Source of the DNA: Anaerolineales bacterium
GTDB taxonomy: Bacteria; Chloroflexota; Anaerolineae; B4-G1; DUEL01
NCBI GenBank assembly: GCA_015662065.1
Contig: DQUX01000134.1
Span: 1-7,312 of the forward strand
Length of the DNA: 7,312 nucleotides
Direction: 5' to 3'
This document shows positions 1 through 5,734 of this stretch, one piece after another. How positions within the stretch are numbered: the first letter of the stretch is position 1; the number at the start of each line of letters is the position of its first letter. The notes below the pieces were generated by a model. The model did no database searches and was not told the DNA's origin. It worked only from the letters and a program-made list of their open reading frames with translations. Made by a program: the position numbers and the translations under genes.

Positions 1-106
1 CGGTGAACGAGGGAACACAGGCTGTGTCGATGCCGTCCGGCTCGAGATAGCCACGGGCGGTGGCCACCGCCTTGACCGCCTGGTTGACGGCAGCGCCTCC
101 GTGGTG
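1..106 (-). pseudogene. spoVS: SpoVS-family protein, C-terminal part only (5'-truncated, runs off left edge)
   Basis: Read on the minus strand from about base 100 to base 2, the translation gives GGAAVNQAVKAVATARGY, then LEPDGIDTACVPSFT. This closely matches the conserved core of stage V sporulation protein S (family pattern GAGAxNQAVKAxAIARG followed by a PxGxD and a CxPxF stretch). SpoVS proteins are small (about 86 residues), probably nucleic-acid-binding and related to the Alba fold; they affect sporulation in Bacillus but also occur in non-sporulating thermophiles. The family normally has about 38 residues before this point, with a VSAxSxPNxVAGA-type motif. None of the three minus-strand frames over 100-185 encodes it, no ATG, GTG or TTG lies in frame just upstream, and the expected start would fall inside the divergent gene at 186. 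I therefore read it as a truncated remnant. The C-terminus lies outside the window. The family call is firm; the broken state is less sure. Confidence 0.68.
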
Positions 107-185
107 AGCGAACCGGCGTCCCGCCGACGTCTGCGGGGTAGCACCGGGGTGCGGGCGGCCTGCCTGCCCGAGGAAAGGAGGGGAG

Positions 186-446
186 ATGAAGAAGGAACTG
201 ATCGGCCACGTCTCCCACTGGTACGGCAAGATCAGCGTGATGGCGATCACGCTCACCGGCCACCTAGCCGTCGGCGACACGATCCACGTCAAAGGCCACA
301 CCACCGACTTCGAACAGCGGGTCACCTCGATGCAGATCTGGCACCAAAGCGTGGACGAGGCCGGGCCGGGCGACCAGGTGGGGATCAAGGTGGACCATCG
401 GGCGAGGGTGGGGGACCGGGTGTACAAGGTGGTGGAAGCGGAGTAG
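186..446 (+). CDS. Orphan EF-Tu domain II-like small protein (translation elongation factor-like)
   Basis: The gene encodes 86 residues, beginning MKKELIGHVSHWYGKISVMA. It resembles the stand-alone beta-barrel domain II of translation GTPases: an opening strand (residues 4-22), GDTIHVKGHTTDFEQRV (30-46), SMQ plus a polar helix or turn (48-57), AGPGDQVGIKV (59-69) and the closing GDRVYKV (76-82). No GTPase domain or Walker motif is present, and the length is usual for the single-domain family annotated as elongation factor-like protein, whose role is not established. In EF-Tu this domain contacts the aminoacyl end of tRNA; any tRNA role here is inference. The start is supported by an AGGAGG at 176-181, four bases before the ATG. 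The TAG stop shares its G with the GTG start of tilS, so the two are probably co-transcribed and translationally coupled. The protein looks soluble and cytoplasmic, with no signal peptide. Confidence 0.85.
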   Translation: MKKELIGHVSHWYGKISVMAITLTGHLAVGDTIHVKGHTTDFEQRVTSMQIWHQSVDEAGPGDQVGIKVDHRARVGDRVYKVVEAE

Positions 447-1957
447 TGGACCTCCTGCCACGGGTTCGGGACTTCGTCCGACGGCACGGTCTCCTCTCCC
501 CCGGCGAGGGGGTGGTAGTGGGCGTCTCGGGGGGACCCGACTCCCTCTGCCTGCTCCACCTCCTGGTACGGCTGGGGGAGGAGATGGGGTTGCGCCTGCA
601 CGTGGCCCATCTACACCACGGGGCACGAGGGAAGGAGGCTGACGCCGACGCGGCCTTCGTCGCCGACCTGGCACGGCGGTGGGGGCTCCCCGTGACGGTG
701 GCCAAGAAGGATGTGCCCGCTATCGCCCGCGCCCATCGCCTGGCCTTCGAGGAGGCCGCCCGACGCGTCCGCTACGCCTTCCTGGCCCACGTCGCCGGGG
801 AGGTCGGCGCGGCGAAGGTGGCAGTGGGCCATAGCGCCGACGACCAGGCGGAGACGGTATTGATGCACTTCCTCCGCGGGGCTGGCCCGACGGGGCTGCG
901 GGGGATGCTCCCCGCTGTTCCCCTCTCCGACTTTCGCCTCCTGCCCGACCTCGCCGATTTTCCCCTCCCCGCCACCATGCCCACCCTCATCCGGCCCCTG
1001 CTGGCGGTCCCCCGCGCCGAGATCGAGGCCTACTGCGACGCCCACGACCTCGAGCCCCGGTTCGATCGCTCCAACCTGGATACGACCTACTTCCGCAACC
1101 GCCTCCGTCACGAACTCCTCCCGCTGCTGGAGACCTACAACCCCAACATCCGGCGACGCCTCTGCCACACTGCTCAAGTGGTCGCTGCCGACTACGCCCT
1201 GCTGGAACGGCTGCGGGACGGGGCATGGGAGGAGGTGGTGTGGGAGGCGTCGGACCAGGCGGTCGTCTTCGACCGGGCCGGATGGCGGGCCCAGCCCCTC
1301 TCCCTGCGCCGCGCCCTCGTCCGCGAGGCGGCCTACCGGCTCCGCCCCCACCTGCGGGACGTGGACTTCGTCCACGTGGAGAACGCGGTCCGCGTGGCAG
1401 AGGAGGGGACCACGGGATCGCAGGCGACACTCCCTGGCGGGCTGATGCTCACCGTAGGGTACGACCGGCTGGTGATCGCCGAGGCCGGGTACGAACCTCC
1501 TCCAGAAGGTCCTACCCTGCTGCCAGGGACCGAGGTGGAGGTCGCCCTGCCGGGCACCACCCCCCTGCCCGAGGGGGGCTGGACGCTGGAGGCCGCCGTC
1601 CTGGAGGCCTGGACCCCCGCCGAGGTGGAGGCCCACCTCGACCGCTGGACTGCCTACCTGGACGCCGACGCGATGGGCCAGCCGCTGGTCCTCCGCACCC
1701 GTCGTCCCGGTGACCGGTTCCGGCCCCACGGAATGGGCGGCCACAGGCCCCGCCTGACCGACTGGATGATCAACGCCAAGGTGCCTCGCGCCTGGCGCGA
1801 TCGACTCCCCCTGCTCGTGGCCGGGGGGGAGATCCTCTGGGTGTGCGGGTGGCGGGTGGCGGAGACGGCCCTGGTCGGTCCTCGCACCCGCCGCGTGGCC
1901 CGCTTTCGATTCCTTTCCACCCCAGAGGCGCAGAGGGCATGGGAGGGTCCTACCTAG
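446..1957 (+). CDS. tilS: tRNA(Ile)-lysidine synthase TilS
   Basis: TilS attaches lysine to C34 of the CAU-anticodon tRNA(Ile) using ATP, making lysidine, so that the tRNA reads AUA and is charged with Ile. The 503-residue protein shows the N-type PP-loop SGGPDS (residues 28-33), HLHHGARG (55-62), GHSADDQAETVLMHFLRG and the downstream GLRGM (about 131-155), RPLLAVPRAEIEAYC (about 185-199), and DRSNLDTTYFRNRLRHELLP (about 207-226), all TilS landmarks. The C-terminal substrate-binding domain is visible as LRTRRPGDRFRPHG, LTDWMINAKVPRAWRDRLP and ILWVCGWRV. The frame is open upstream to about base 101, but that part overlaps the previous gene and lacks TilS similarity. I chose GTG 446, which overlaps the previous TAG by one base and has a purine-rich GGAAGCGGAG stretch before it. 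The protein is somewhat longer than E. coli TilS. Its last dozen residues follow the family's normal end (RFRF) and are encoded inside an inverted repeat. Confidence 0.95.
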   Translation: MDLLPRVRDFVRRHGLLSPGEGVVVGVSGGPDSLCLLHLLVRLGEEMGLRLHVAHLHHGARGKEADADAAFVADLARRWGLPVTVAKKDVPAIARAHRLAFEEAARRVRYAFLAHVAGEVGAAKVAVGHSADDQAETVLMHFLRGAGPTGLRGMLPAVPLSDFRLLPDLADFPLPATMPTLIRPLLAVPRAEIEAYCDAHDLEPRFDRSNLDTTYFRNRLRHELLPLLETYNPNIRRRLCHTAQVVAADYALLERLRDGAWEEVVWEASDQAVVFDRAGWRAQPLSLRRALVREAAYRLRPHLRDVDFVHVENAVRVAEEGTTGSQATLPGGLMLTVGYDRLVIAEAGYEPPPEGPTLLPGTEVEVALPGTTPLPEGGWTLEAAVLEAWTPAEVEAHLDRWTAYLDADAMGQPLVLRTRRPGDRFRPHGMGGHRPRLTDWMINAKVPRAWRDRLPLLVAGGEILWVCGWRVAETALVGPRTRRVARFRFLSTPEAQRAWEGPT

Positions 1958-1980
1958 AGAGGCCCTGCCCTCGGTGCCTC
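1925..1980. repeat. Imperfect inverted repeat over the end of tilS (dispersed CGCAGAG-type element, degenerate)
   Basis: Bases 1925-1939 (GAGGC-GCA-GAGGGCA) and 1966-1980 (TGCCCTC-GGT-GCCTC) pair as 7 bp plus 5 bp around a 3x3 internal loop, with a 26-base apical region. The arms share GCAGAGGG and CCTCxGTGCCTC with the clearer element at 4703-4755. It covers the tilS stop and could act as a 3'-end or RNA-stability hairpin. There is no T-run, so it is not a classical intrinsic terminator. Confidence 0.5.
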
Positions 1981-2004
1981 GATCGATGAATGCGAGGTGA
2001 GACG

Positions 2005-3035
2005 TTGCTGAAAGGGACGACCCGTCGTGTGCTCGCCTGGGCAACCGCCCTCACCACGGCGGTGGTGATCGCCAGCGGGATGGCCCTGATCATCGACTCC
2101 GCCATGGGTCCGGGAAGGCGGGCCCGCGCCCTGGCCGTGATCCCACCCGAGCCCGTTCTCTGCCCGGGTCAGGCGGTGGTCTTCGCGTTGGACCCGCCGC
2201 TGGAGGATGTGCAGTGGGCGGCGACGGGGGGCGGCGAGATCTCGGCCGACGGCCACTACGTCGCGGGAGCAACTCCCGGCGATTACGAGGTGCAGGTGGC
2301 CGGTCCCAGCGGGGAGCGCGGGTGAGCCGTGGTGCACGTTATCCCCTGCACCGCTACCCCCACGCCCTCACCGGTCCCGACCTCCACGCCTGTCCCGACC
2401 TCCACCCCGACGCCCACCCCCATCCCATCCGCCGACCCCCAGGGGGACGTTGCCTACTACACCAGCGGCGAGCCGGTGGAGCCGCCGATGCCCGGATTGG
2501 ATATCCAGAACGGGGGGTCGGGCCGGACTTACGGATCTCGCTGCTATCGAGGGAGAGCCTACCCGCTGGACTGGCCGAATGGACACAGGAGGGGGAGGCC
2601 GTCCTGTGGATCGCCCTCTACGATCCCCTGCCGGAGGCTCCTCTAGCGAACGTCGACTGGCTGTTCGTGTTGGACGTGGATGGGGACCCGACCACCGGAC
2701 GGCCGCCCGGCACCCGGCCCATCAACGTCGGCTTGGGGGACGAGGCAGCGGTGGGGCTGTTCTACACGCTGGAAACCGAGACGTACGCGCCGTTCTTCTC
2801 CGTCTGGGACCCGGCCCAGGAGGGGTTCGTGAGCGTCCCGGCCCAGGTCCGGTTCTGGCTGAGCGACGACCGGCGGGTGATCGGTCTGGCAATGCCGTTG
2901 GCGACCTTGCGGGAGCAGGTGGAGCGGGTCGCGGGAGTGACCCTGAGACCGGAGGCGGTACGGGGCCGCGCCGCCGCCATCGCCTTCCTGGCCGCGGAGC
3001 CCGTGGCCGACCTTTATCCGGACCCGCTACGGTGA
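2005..3035 (+). pseudogene. Broken gene for exported Ig-like / Pro-Thr-linker surface protein (in-frame TGA and frameshift)
   Basis: Read across both lesions the gene gives about 343 residues. The start is probably TTG 2005, with GAGGTGA at 1994-2000; an ATG at 1990 is in frame but lacks a Shine-Dalgarno. Order of parts: a short basic N-terminus, one hydrophobic segment (about residues 9-30, signal anchor or signal peptide), and a bacterial Ig-like domain recognisable by PGQAVVF, VQWAATGGGEISADGHY and GDYEVQV. The final strand AVVHVIP follows the TGA at 2323-2325. Next come a Pro/Thr linker (TPTPSPVPTSTPVPTSTPTP), DPQGDVAYYTSGEP, PGLDIQNGG and, after a -1 frame change at the G run 2512-2517, a beta-rich C-terminal domain with WLFVLDVDGDPTTGRP, FFSVWDPAQEGFV and VRFWLSDDRRVIGLAMPLA. 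This C-terminal part resembles secreted beta-sandwich domains with an acidic DxDGDxxTG turn, but I cannot name the family. Likely location is the cell surface; function unknown. Sequence error remains an alternative to true decay. Confidence 0.7.
2374..2409 (+). repeat. 18-base tandem duplication encoding the Pro/Thr linker
   Basis: Two adjacent 18-base units, each beginning GTCCCGACCTCCAC, differ only in their last bases. Read in the frame of the broken surface-protein gene they encode PVPTST-type hexapeptides. Such low-complexity spacers separate folded extracellular domains and tend to expand or shrink by slippage. Confidence 0.7.
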
Positions 3036-3062
3036 TCGGGGCGATCTATGCAGGCCCTGGCC

Positions 3063-3091
3063 TTGCCTTCTCGATAGGAGTGTGCTATAGT
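3063..3091 (+). promoter_or_regulatory. Candidate sigma-70-type promoter (extended -10) for the liv operon
   Basis: TTGCCT (3063-3068) is followed after 17 bases by TATAGT (3086-3091), with TGC directly before the -10 making an extended -10 element. It sits in a small AT-richer patch just after the broken gene and before livK. The predicted start of transcription is near 3098, giving a leader of about 270 bases. Found by eye only. Confidence 0.6.
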
Positions 3092-3209
3092 AAACGAGCG
3101 GCCGTGCAGGGCATGGGCCGGGTCTTCCATTCCGAACCCTGAACAGAGGAACACGGTCCGCAGTGGGCCGGTAGCGCTCGCAGTCCGGCATCGTGAGATT
3201 TTGCGGAAA

Positions 3210-3240
3210 GGACGCGGAGACCTCTTGGCCTCTGTGCTCC
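3210..3240. repeat. Degenerate dispersed hairpin element in the livK leader
   Basis: CGCGGAG (3213-3219) pairs with CTCTGTG (3230-3236) using two G-U pairs, with a 3-bp outer extension (3210-3212 with 3238-3240) past one bulged base. Sequence and shape resemble the better element at 4703-4741. Confidence 0.4.
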
Positions 3241-3264
3241 TGGGGTAGAAGATGGGGTAGAAGA
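3241..3264 (+). repeat. Exact 12-base tandem repeat
   Basis: TGGGGTAGAAGA occurs twice back to back (3241-3252 and 3253-3264) in the livK leader. It immediately precedes a strong Shine-Dalgarno-like AAGGAGGTG. Confidence 0.85.
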
Positions 3265-3273
3265 AAGGAGGTG

Positions 3274-3372
3274 GTGCGCGGAGAGGTGATTCTCAGGGTG
3301 TGCTCTTGTGCCGGTGAGGGTAGTTTTGAGTGTGTTGTCTTCGCTAGCAACAAAAGGAGGAGAGCACGATGA
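3274..3372 (+). CDS. Possible leader peptide upstream of livK (speculative)
   Basis: A GTG at 3274 opens a frame of 32 codons ending at TGA 3370-3372, which overlaps the livK start as ATGA. A perfect AAGGAGGTG lies at 3265-3273, but it is only about 2 bases from this GTG (too close). An in-frame GTG at 3286 is about 14 bases away (too far). The peptide starts VRGEVILRVCSCAG and has a local Val-Ile-Leu-Arg-Val run, which would suit an attenuation leader of a branched-chain amino-acid operon. The amino-acid content and overlap could also be chance. Confidence 0.22.
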   Translation: MRGEVILRVCSCAGEGSFECVVFASNKRRRAR

Positions 3373-4541
3373 CCAAGAGAGCACTGTTCGCAGCCCTTGC
3401 CCTGATCACAGCGATGGCCCTTCTCGCTGGCTGTGGCCCCCGGGGCCCGGAGACCATCAAGATCGGCTTGGACATTCCCCTCACGGGTGACATCGCCTAC
3501 GTCGGCGTTCAGTCCCAGCGGGCGGCCGAGATGAAGGTGGAAGACATCAACGGGGCCGGCGGCCTACAGGTGGGCGACCAGGTCTATCAGATCGAATTGG
3601 TCATCGAGGACAACGAGTCCAAGGCCGAGTCGGCGGTCGCCGCCGCGACCAAGTTGATCATCCAGGACCAGGTGCTGGCCATCGTCGGCCCGCAGGCCAG
3701 CAAGCAGGCGGTGCCCACCGGCGAGGTGTGCAACGAGCACGAGACCCCCATGATCAGCCCCTGGTCGACCAACCCCAACACCACCCTGAACCGCCCGTGG
3801 GTCTTCCGCGCCTGCTTCCTCGACCCCTTCCAGGGCCCGGTGATGGCCAACTTCATCACCGAGGAGTTCGGTTACACCAAGGCCGCGGTCCTGTACGACG
3901 TGGCGTCCGACTACCCCAAGGGGCTGGCTGAGTTCTTCAAGGCCGCTTGGGAGGAACTGCACGGAGAAGGCTCGGTGGTCGCGTTCGAGAGCTTCACCAC
4001 CGGCGACACCGACTTCAGCGCCCAGTTGACCAAGATCAAGGCCTCCGACGCCGAGTTCCTCTTCACGCCCCAGTACTACAATGAGGTGCCGCTCATCGTT
4101 AAGCAGGCCCGCGAGCTGGGGCTGGACTTCCCCATCTTCGGCTCCGACTCCTGGGGCGACCCCAAGACGTTGGAACTGTGCGGTGAGGCGTGTGAGGGGC
4201 TGTACTTCAGCACGCACTACGCCGCCGAGGGGGCGGTCGGGGCCACCAAGGAGTTCATCGACCGCTACTACGACAAGTACGGTGAGGTGCCGGGCGATGT
4301 GGCCGCGCTGACGTGGGACGCCATGGGCATCCTGCTCCAGGCCATCCAGAACACCGGCGGCCTGACCGGTGATATCGCCGCCGACCGGCGGGCTGTGCGG
4401 GACCAACTGGCCCAGATCAGGGACTACGAGGGGATCACCGGCCGGATGAGCTTCACCGAGGAAGGCGACCCCATCAAGTGCGCGGTCATCGTCAAGATCG
4501 AAGGTGGCAAGTTCACCTTCTACAGGCAGGTCTGCCCGTAA
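3369..4541 (+). CDS. livK: Branched-chain amino-acid ABC transporter, substrate-binding lipoprotein (LivK/LivJ type)
   Basis: This 390-residue protein is the extracytoplasmic receptor that captures leucine, isoleucine, valine or a related hydrophobic ligand and delivers it to LivH/LivM. The N-terminus is a lipoprotein signal: TKR, a hydrophobic core (about 5-20), then lipobox LAGC with Cys22 as the lipid-attachment residue. The mature part is a type I periplasmic-binding-protein fold: IKIGLDIPLTGDIAYVG (30-46), an AxxKVEDINGAGG stretch (to residue 65), LVIEDNES (77-84), AIVGPQASKQAVPTGEV (104-120), PMISPWSTNP (127-136), VFRACFLDPFQGPVMANFI (145-163) and AAVLYD (172-177). Cys271 and Cys275 could form a disulfide. 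AGGAGG at 3355-3360 lies 8 bases before the ATG and fixes the start. It is first in the operon, separated from livH by a hairpin. The exact ligand cannot be told from sequence; amides or urea-like substrates are used by some relatives. Confidence 0.93.
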   Translation: MTKRALFAALALITAMALLAGCGPRGPETIKIGLDIPLTGDIAYVGVQSQRAAEMKVEDINGAGGLQVGDQVYQIELVIEDNESKAESAVAAATKLIIQDQVLAIVGPQASKQAVPTGEVCNEHETPMISPWSTNPNTTLNRPWVFRACFLDPFQGPVMANFITEEFGYTKAAVLYDVASDYPKGLAEFFKAAWEELHGEGSVVAFESFTTGDTDFSAQLTKIKASDAEFLFTPQYYNEVPLIVKQARELGLDFPIFGSDSWGDPKTLELCGEACEGLYFSTHYAAEGAVGATKEFIDRYYDKYGEVPGDVAALTWDAMGILLQAIQNTGGLTGDIAADRRAVRDQLAQIRDYEGITGRMSFTEEGDPIKCAVIVKIEGGKFTFYRQVCP

Positions 4542-4595
4542 CCAGTAGGTGGAGCGTTGGCCGGGGTCTCCTCGTCCGGGAGATGAACAGAGGGC

Positions 4596-4643
4596 GGGTG
4601 GAGAGGGCCCTCTATAGGGGGGGCCTCTCCACCCCGTTTGTTG
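4596..4643 (+). terminator. Strong hairpin after livK (partial terminator or mRNA-stabilising stem)
   Basis: GGGTGGAGAGG (4596-4606) pairs perfectly with CCTCTCCACCC (4624-4634), and after one bulged G a further CCC/GGG adds 3 bp around a 10-base loop. A weak T-containing tail (GTTTGTTG, 4636-4643) follows. The poor T-run and the livH-livM-livG genes just beyond suggest partial termination or 3'-end protection of livK mRNA. Confidence 0.65.
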
Positions 4644-4702
4644 CGCGTGGGAGGTGAGAGCCACCGCGTTCGACCGGGTCGCTGGAGCATACCCCAGGGG
4701 CC

Positions 4703-4755
4703 CGGAGAACGCAGAGGGAGTGCAAGACTCTGCGTCCTCCGTGCCTCTGCGGTGA
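4703..4755. repeat. Dispersed CGCAGAG/CTCTGCG hairpin element between livK and livH
   Basis: ACGCAGAG (4709-4716) pairs with CTCTGCGT (4728-4735), and outside one A/C mismatch CGGAG (4703-4707) pairs with CTCCG (4737-4741). The loop is 11 bases. A further GCCTCTGCGG follows on the right. Similar CGCAGAG-rich intergenic elements are seen in many environmental bacterial genomes; related weaker copies lie at 1925-1980 and 3210-3240. Confidence 0.65.
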
Positions 4756-4775
4756 GGTGCCAGCCTTAGAGCGGC

Positions 4776-4782
4776 AAGGAGG
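4776..4782 (+). promoter_or_regulatory. livH: Ribosome binding site that sets the livH start
   Basis: AAGGAGG ends 7 bases before GTG 4790. An earlier in-frame GTG at 4757 has no such site and would put this Shine-Dalgarno inside the coding region, so 4790 is preferred. Confidence 0.8.
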
Positions 4783-4789
4783 TTGTTCG

Positions 4790-5734
4790 GTGTCCTTCTC
4801 CATCTTCATGCAATATCTGTTGAACGCCCTTCAGTGGGGCAGTTTCTACGCCCTGATCGCCCTGGGATACACGATGGTCTACGGTGTGCTCCTGCTCATC
4901 AACTTTGCCCACGGCGACATCTTCATGGTCGGCGCCTACATTGGCTTCTTCATCGCCACCTTCCTCCTCGGCCTGGTGGGGGGTGCCCTCCCCAACTGGG
5001 TCATCCTGGCGATCACCATCCTCGGCGCGATGGTCCTCACGGCGGGTGTGGGGGTGACGATCGAGCGGGTGGCCTACCGGCCGCTGCGGGAACGGGGGGC
5101 GCACCGGCTCTACGTCGTCATCACCGCCCTGATGATCGGCATCTTCCTCGAGTACCTCAACCTTTCGCTGCTGGGTGCCGCCGATCGCGGCTTCCCCGAA
5201 CTGATCTCGACCACGATCTACGACCTCGGAGGGGTCAGCCTCACCAACACCAAGGTCCTCGTGATCTGCCTCTCGATCCTGGTGATGATCGGCCTGGAGA
5301 TGTTCCTGCGCAGCACCAAGGTGGGGATGGCGATGCGGGCCATCTCCTACGACCGGATGGCGGTGCCGCTGATGGGCGTCCCGGTCAACACGATCATCAC
5401 CGCGACCTTCGTCATCGGCTCGTCGCTGGCGGCGCTGGCTGGGATCATGTTCGGCTCCGCCTACCACGTCCTCAGTTTCGACATGGGCATCCTCATCGGA
5501 TGGAAAGCCTTCATCTCCGCGGTGGTGGGCGGGATCGGTGAGATCCGAGGGGCGATGGCTGGCGGGTTCCTGCTGGGTTTCGTCGAGATCTTCGTCGTCG
5601 CCCTGGGCCAGATTCCCGGGCTGGAGTTCCTCTCCTCCACCTACCGTGACCTGATCGCCTTCACCATCCTCCTGCTCATCCTCACGTTCCGGCCAACGGG
5701 GCTCTTTGGCGTGGCGAGGAGGCAGAAGGTATGA
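4790..5734 (+). CDS. livH: Branched-chain amino-acid ABC transporter permease LivH
   Basis: LivH is one of two inner-membrane subunits that form the translocation path with LivM. The 314-residue protein is almost wholly hydrophobic with about eight membrane segments. It carries the family signature GYTMVYGVLLLINFAHGDIF (26-45) followed by MVGAY, then IERVAYRPLR (81-90), the cytoplasmic ATPase-coupling loop MRAISYDRMAVPLMGVPVN (172-190), GWKAFISAVVGGIGEIRGAM (227-246) and the closing FRPTGLFG (300-307). Length agrees with the family (about 290-310). The start is GTG 4790, chosen from the AAGGAGG at 4776-4782. The TGA stop overlaps the livM ATG as ATGA, indicating translational coupling. The 248-base gap from livK holds a strong hairpin and a dispersed repeat element; no separate promoter is evident, so expression probably depends on read-through from livK. 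Confidence 0.95.
   Translation: MSFSIFMQYLLNALQWGSFYALIALGYTMVYGVLLLINFAHGDIFMVGAYIGFFIATFLLGLVGGALPNWVILAITILGAMVLTAGVGVTIERVAYRPLRERGAHRLYVVITALMIGIFLEYLNLSLLGAADRGFPELISTTIYDLGGVSLTNTKVLVICLSILVMIGLEMFLRSTKVGMAMRAISYDRMAVPLMGVPVNTIITATFVIGSSLAALAGIMFGSAYHVLSFDMGILIGWKAFISAVVGGIGEIRGAMAGGFLLGFVEIFVVALGQIPGLEFLSSTYRDLIAFTILLLILTFRPTGLFGVARRQKV

Larger units (their letters stand above)
3098..3368 (+). other. Long untranslated leader of livK
   Basis: This stretch lacks a recognisable protein-family gene. It contains a GCCGG/CCGGC hairpin (3167-3189), a degenerate repeat hairpin (3210-3240), an exact 12-base tandem repeat (3241-3264), a perfect AAGGAGGTG (3265-3273) and a possible 32-codon upstream frame. 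GTGCTCT (3300-3306) is complementary to AGAGCAC (3361-3367), which lies between the livK Shine-Dalgarno and its ATG. I do not recognise a known riboswitch or T-box consensus. Confidence 0.45.

Noticed and set aside
84..112. TTGACG at 84-89 as a -35 box for the EF-Tu-like gene
   Set aside because: No acceptable -10 lies 16-18 bases downstream, and the bases are the antisense of the conserved VNQ codons of the SpoVS core.
101..445. N-terminal extension of tilS from base 101
   Set aside because: It overlaps the EF-Tu-like gene completely, is Arg/Gly-rich and has no similarity to TilS; the PP-loop lies at the normal distance from GTG 446.
611..2044. Long minus-strand open frame opposite tilS (477 codons)
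   Set aside because: It mirrors codons of a clear TilS gene in GC-rich DNA, and its translation is low-complexity with no recognisable domain.
2323..2325. Genome-wide UGA recoding
   Set aside because: livH and the broken surface gene end at TGA in normal positions, and other genes use TGG for Trp.
3115..3155. 5S rRNA-like or T-arm-like stretch (CCATTCCGAACCCTG)
   Set aside because: It resembles the 5S loop region CCATTCCGAAC, but the flanking 5S helices, the AGTTAAGC stretch and a tRNA fold are absent on both strands.
4757..4789. Earlier GTG start for livH
   Set aside because: No Shine-Dalgarno precedes it, it lies beside the repeat element, and the strong AAGGAGG at 4776-4782 points to GTG 4790.
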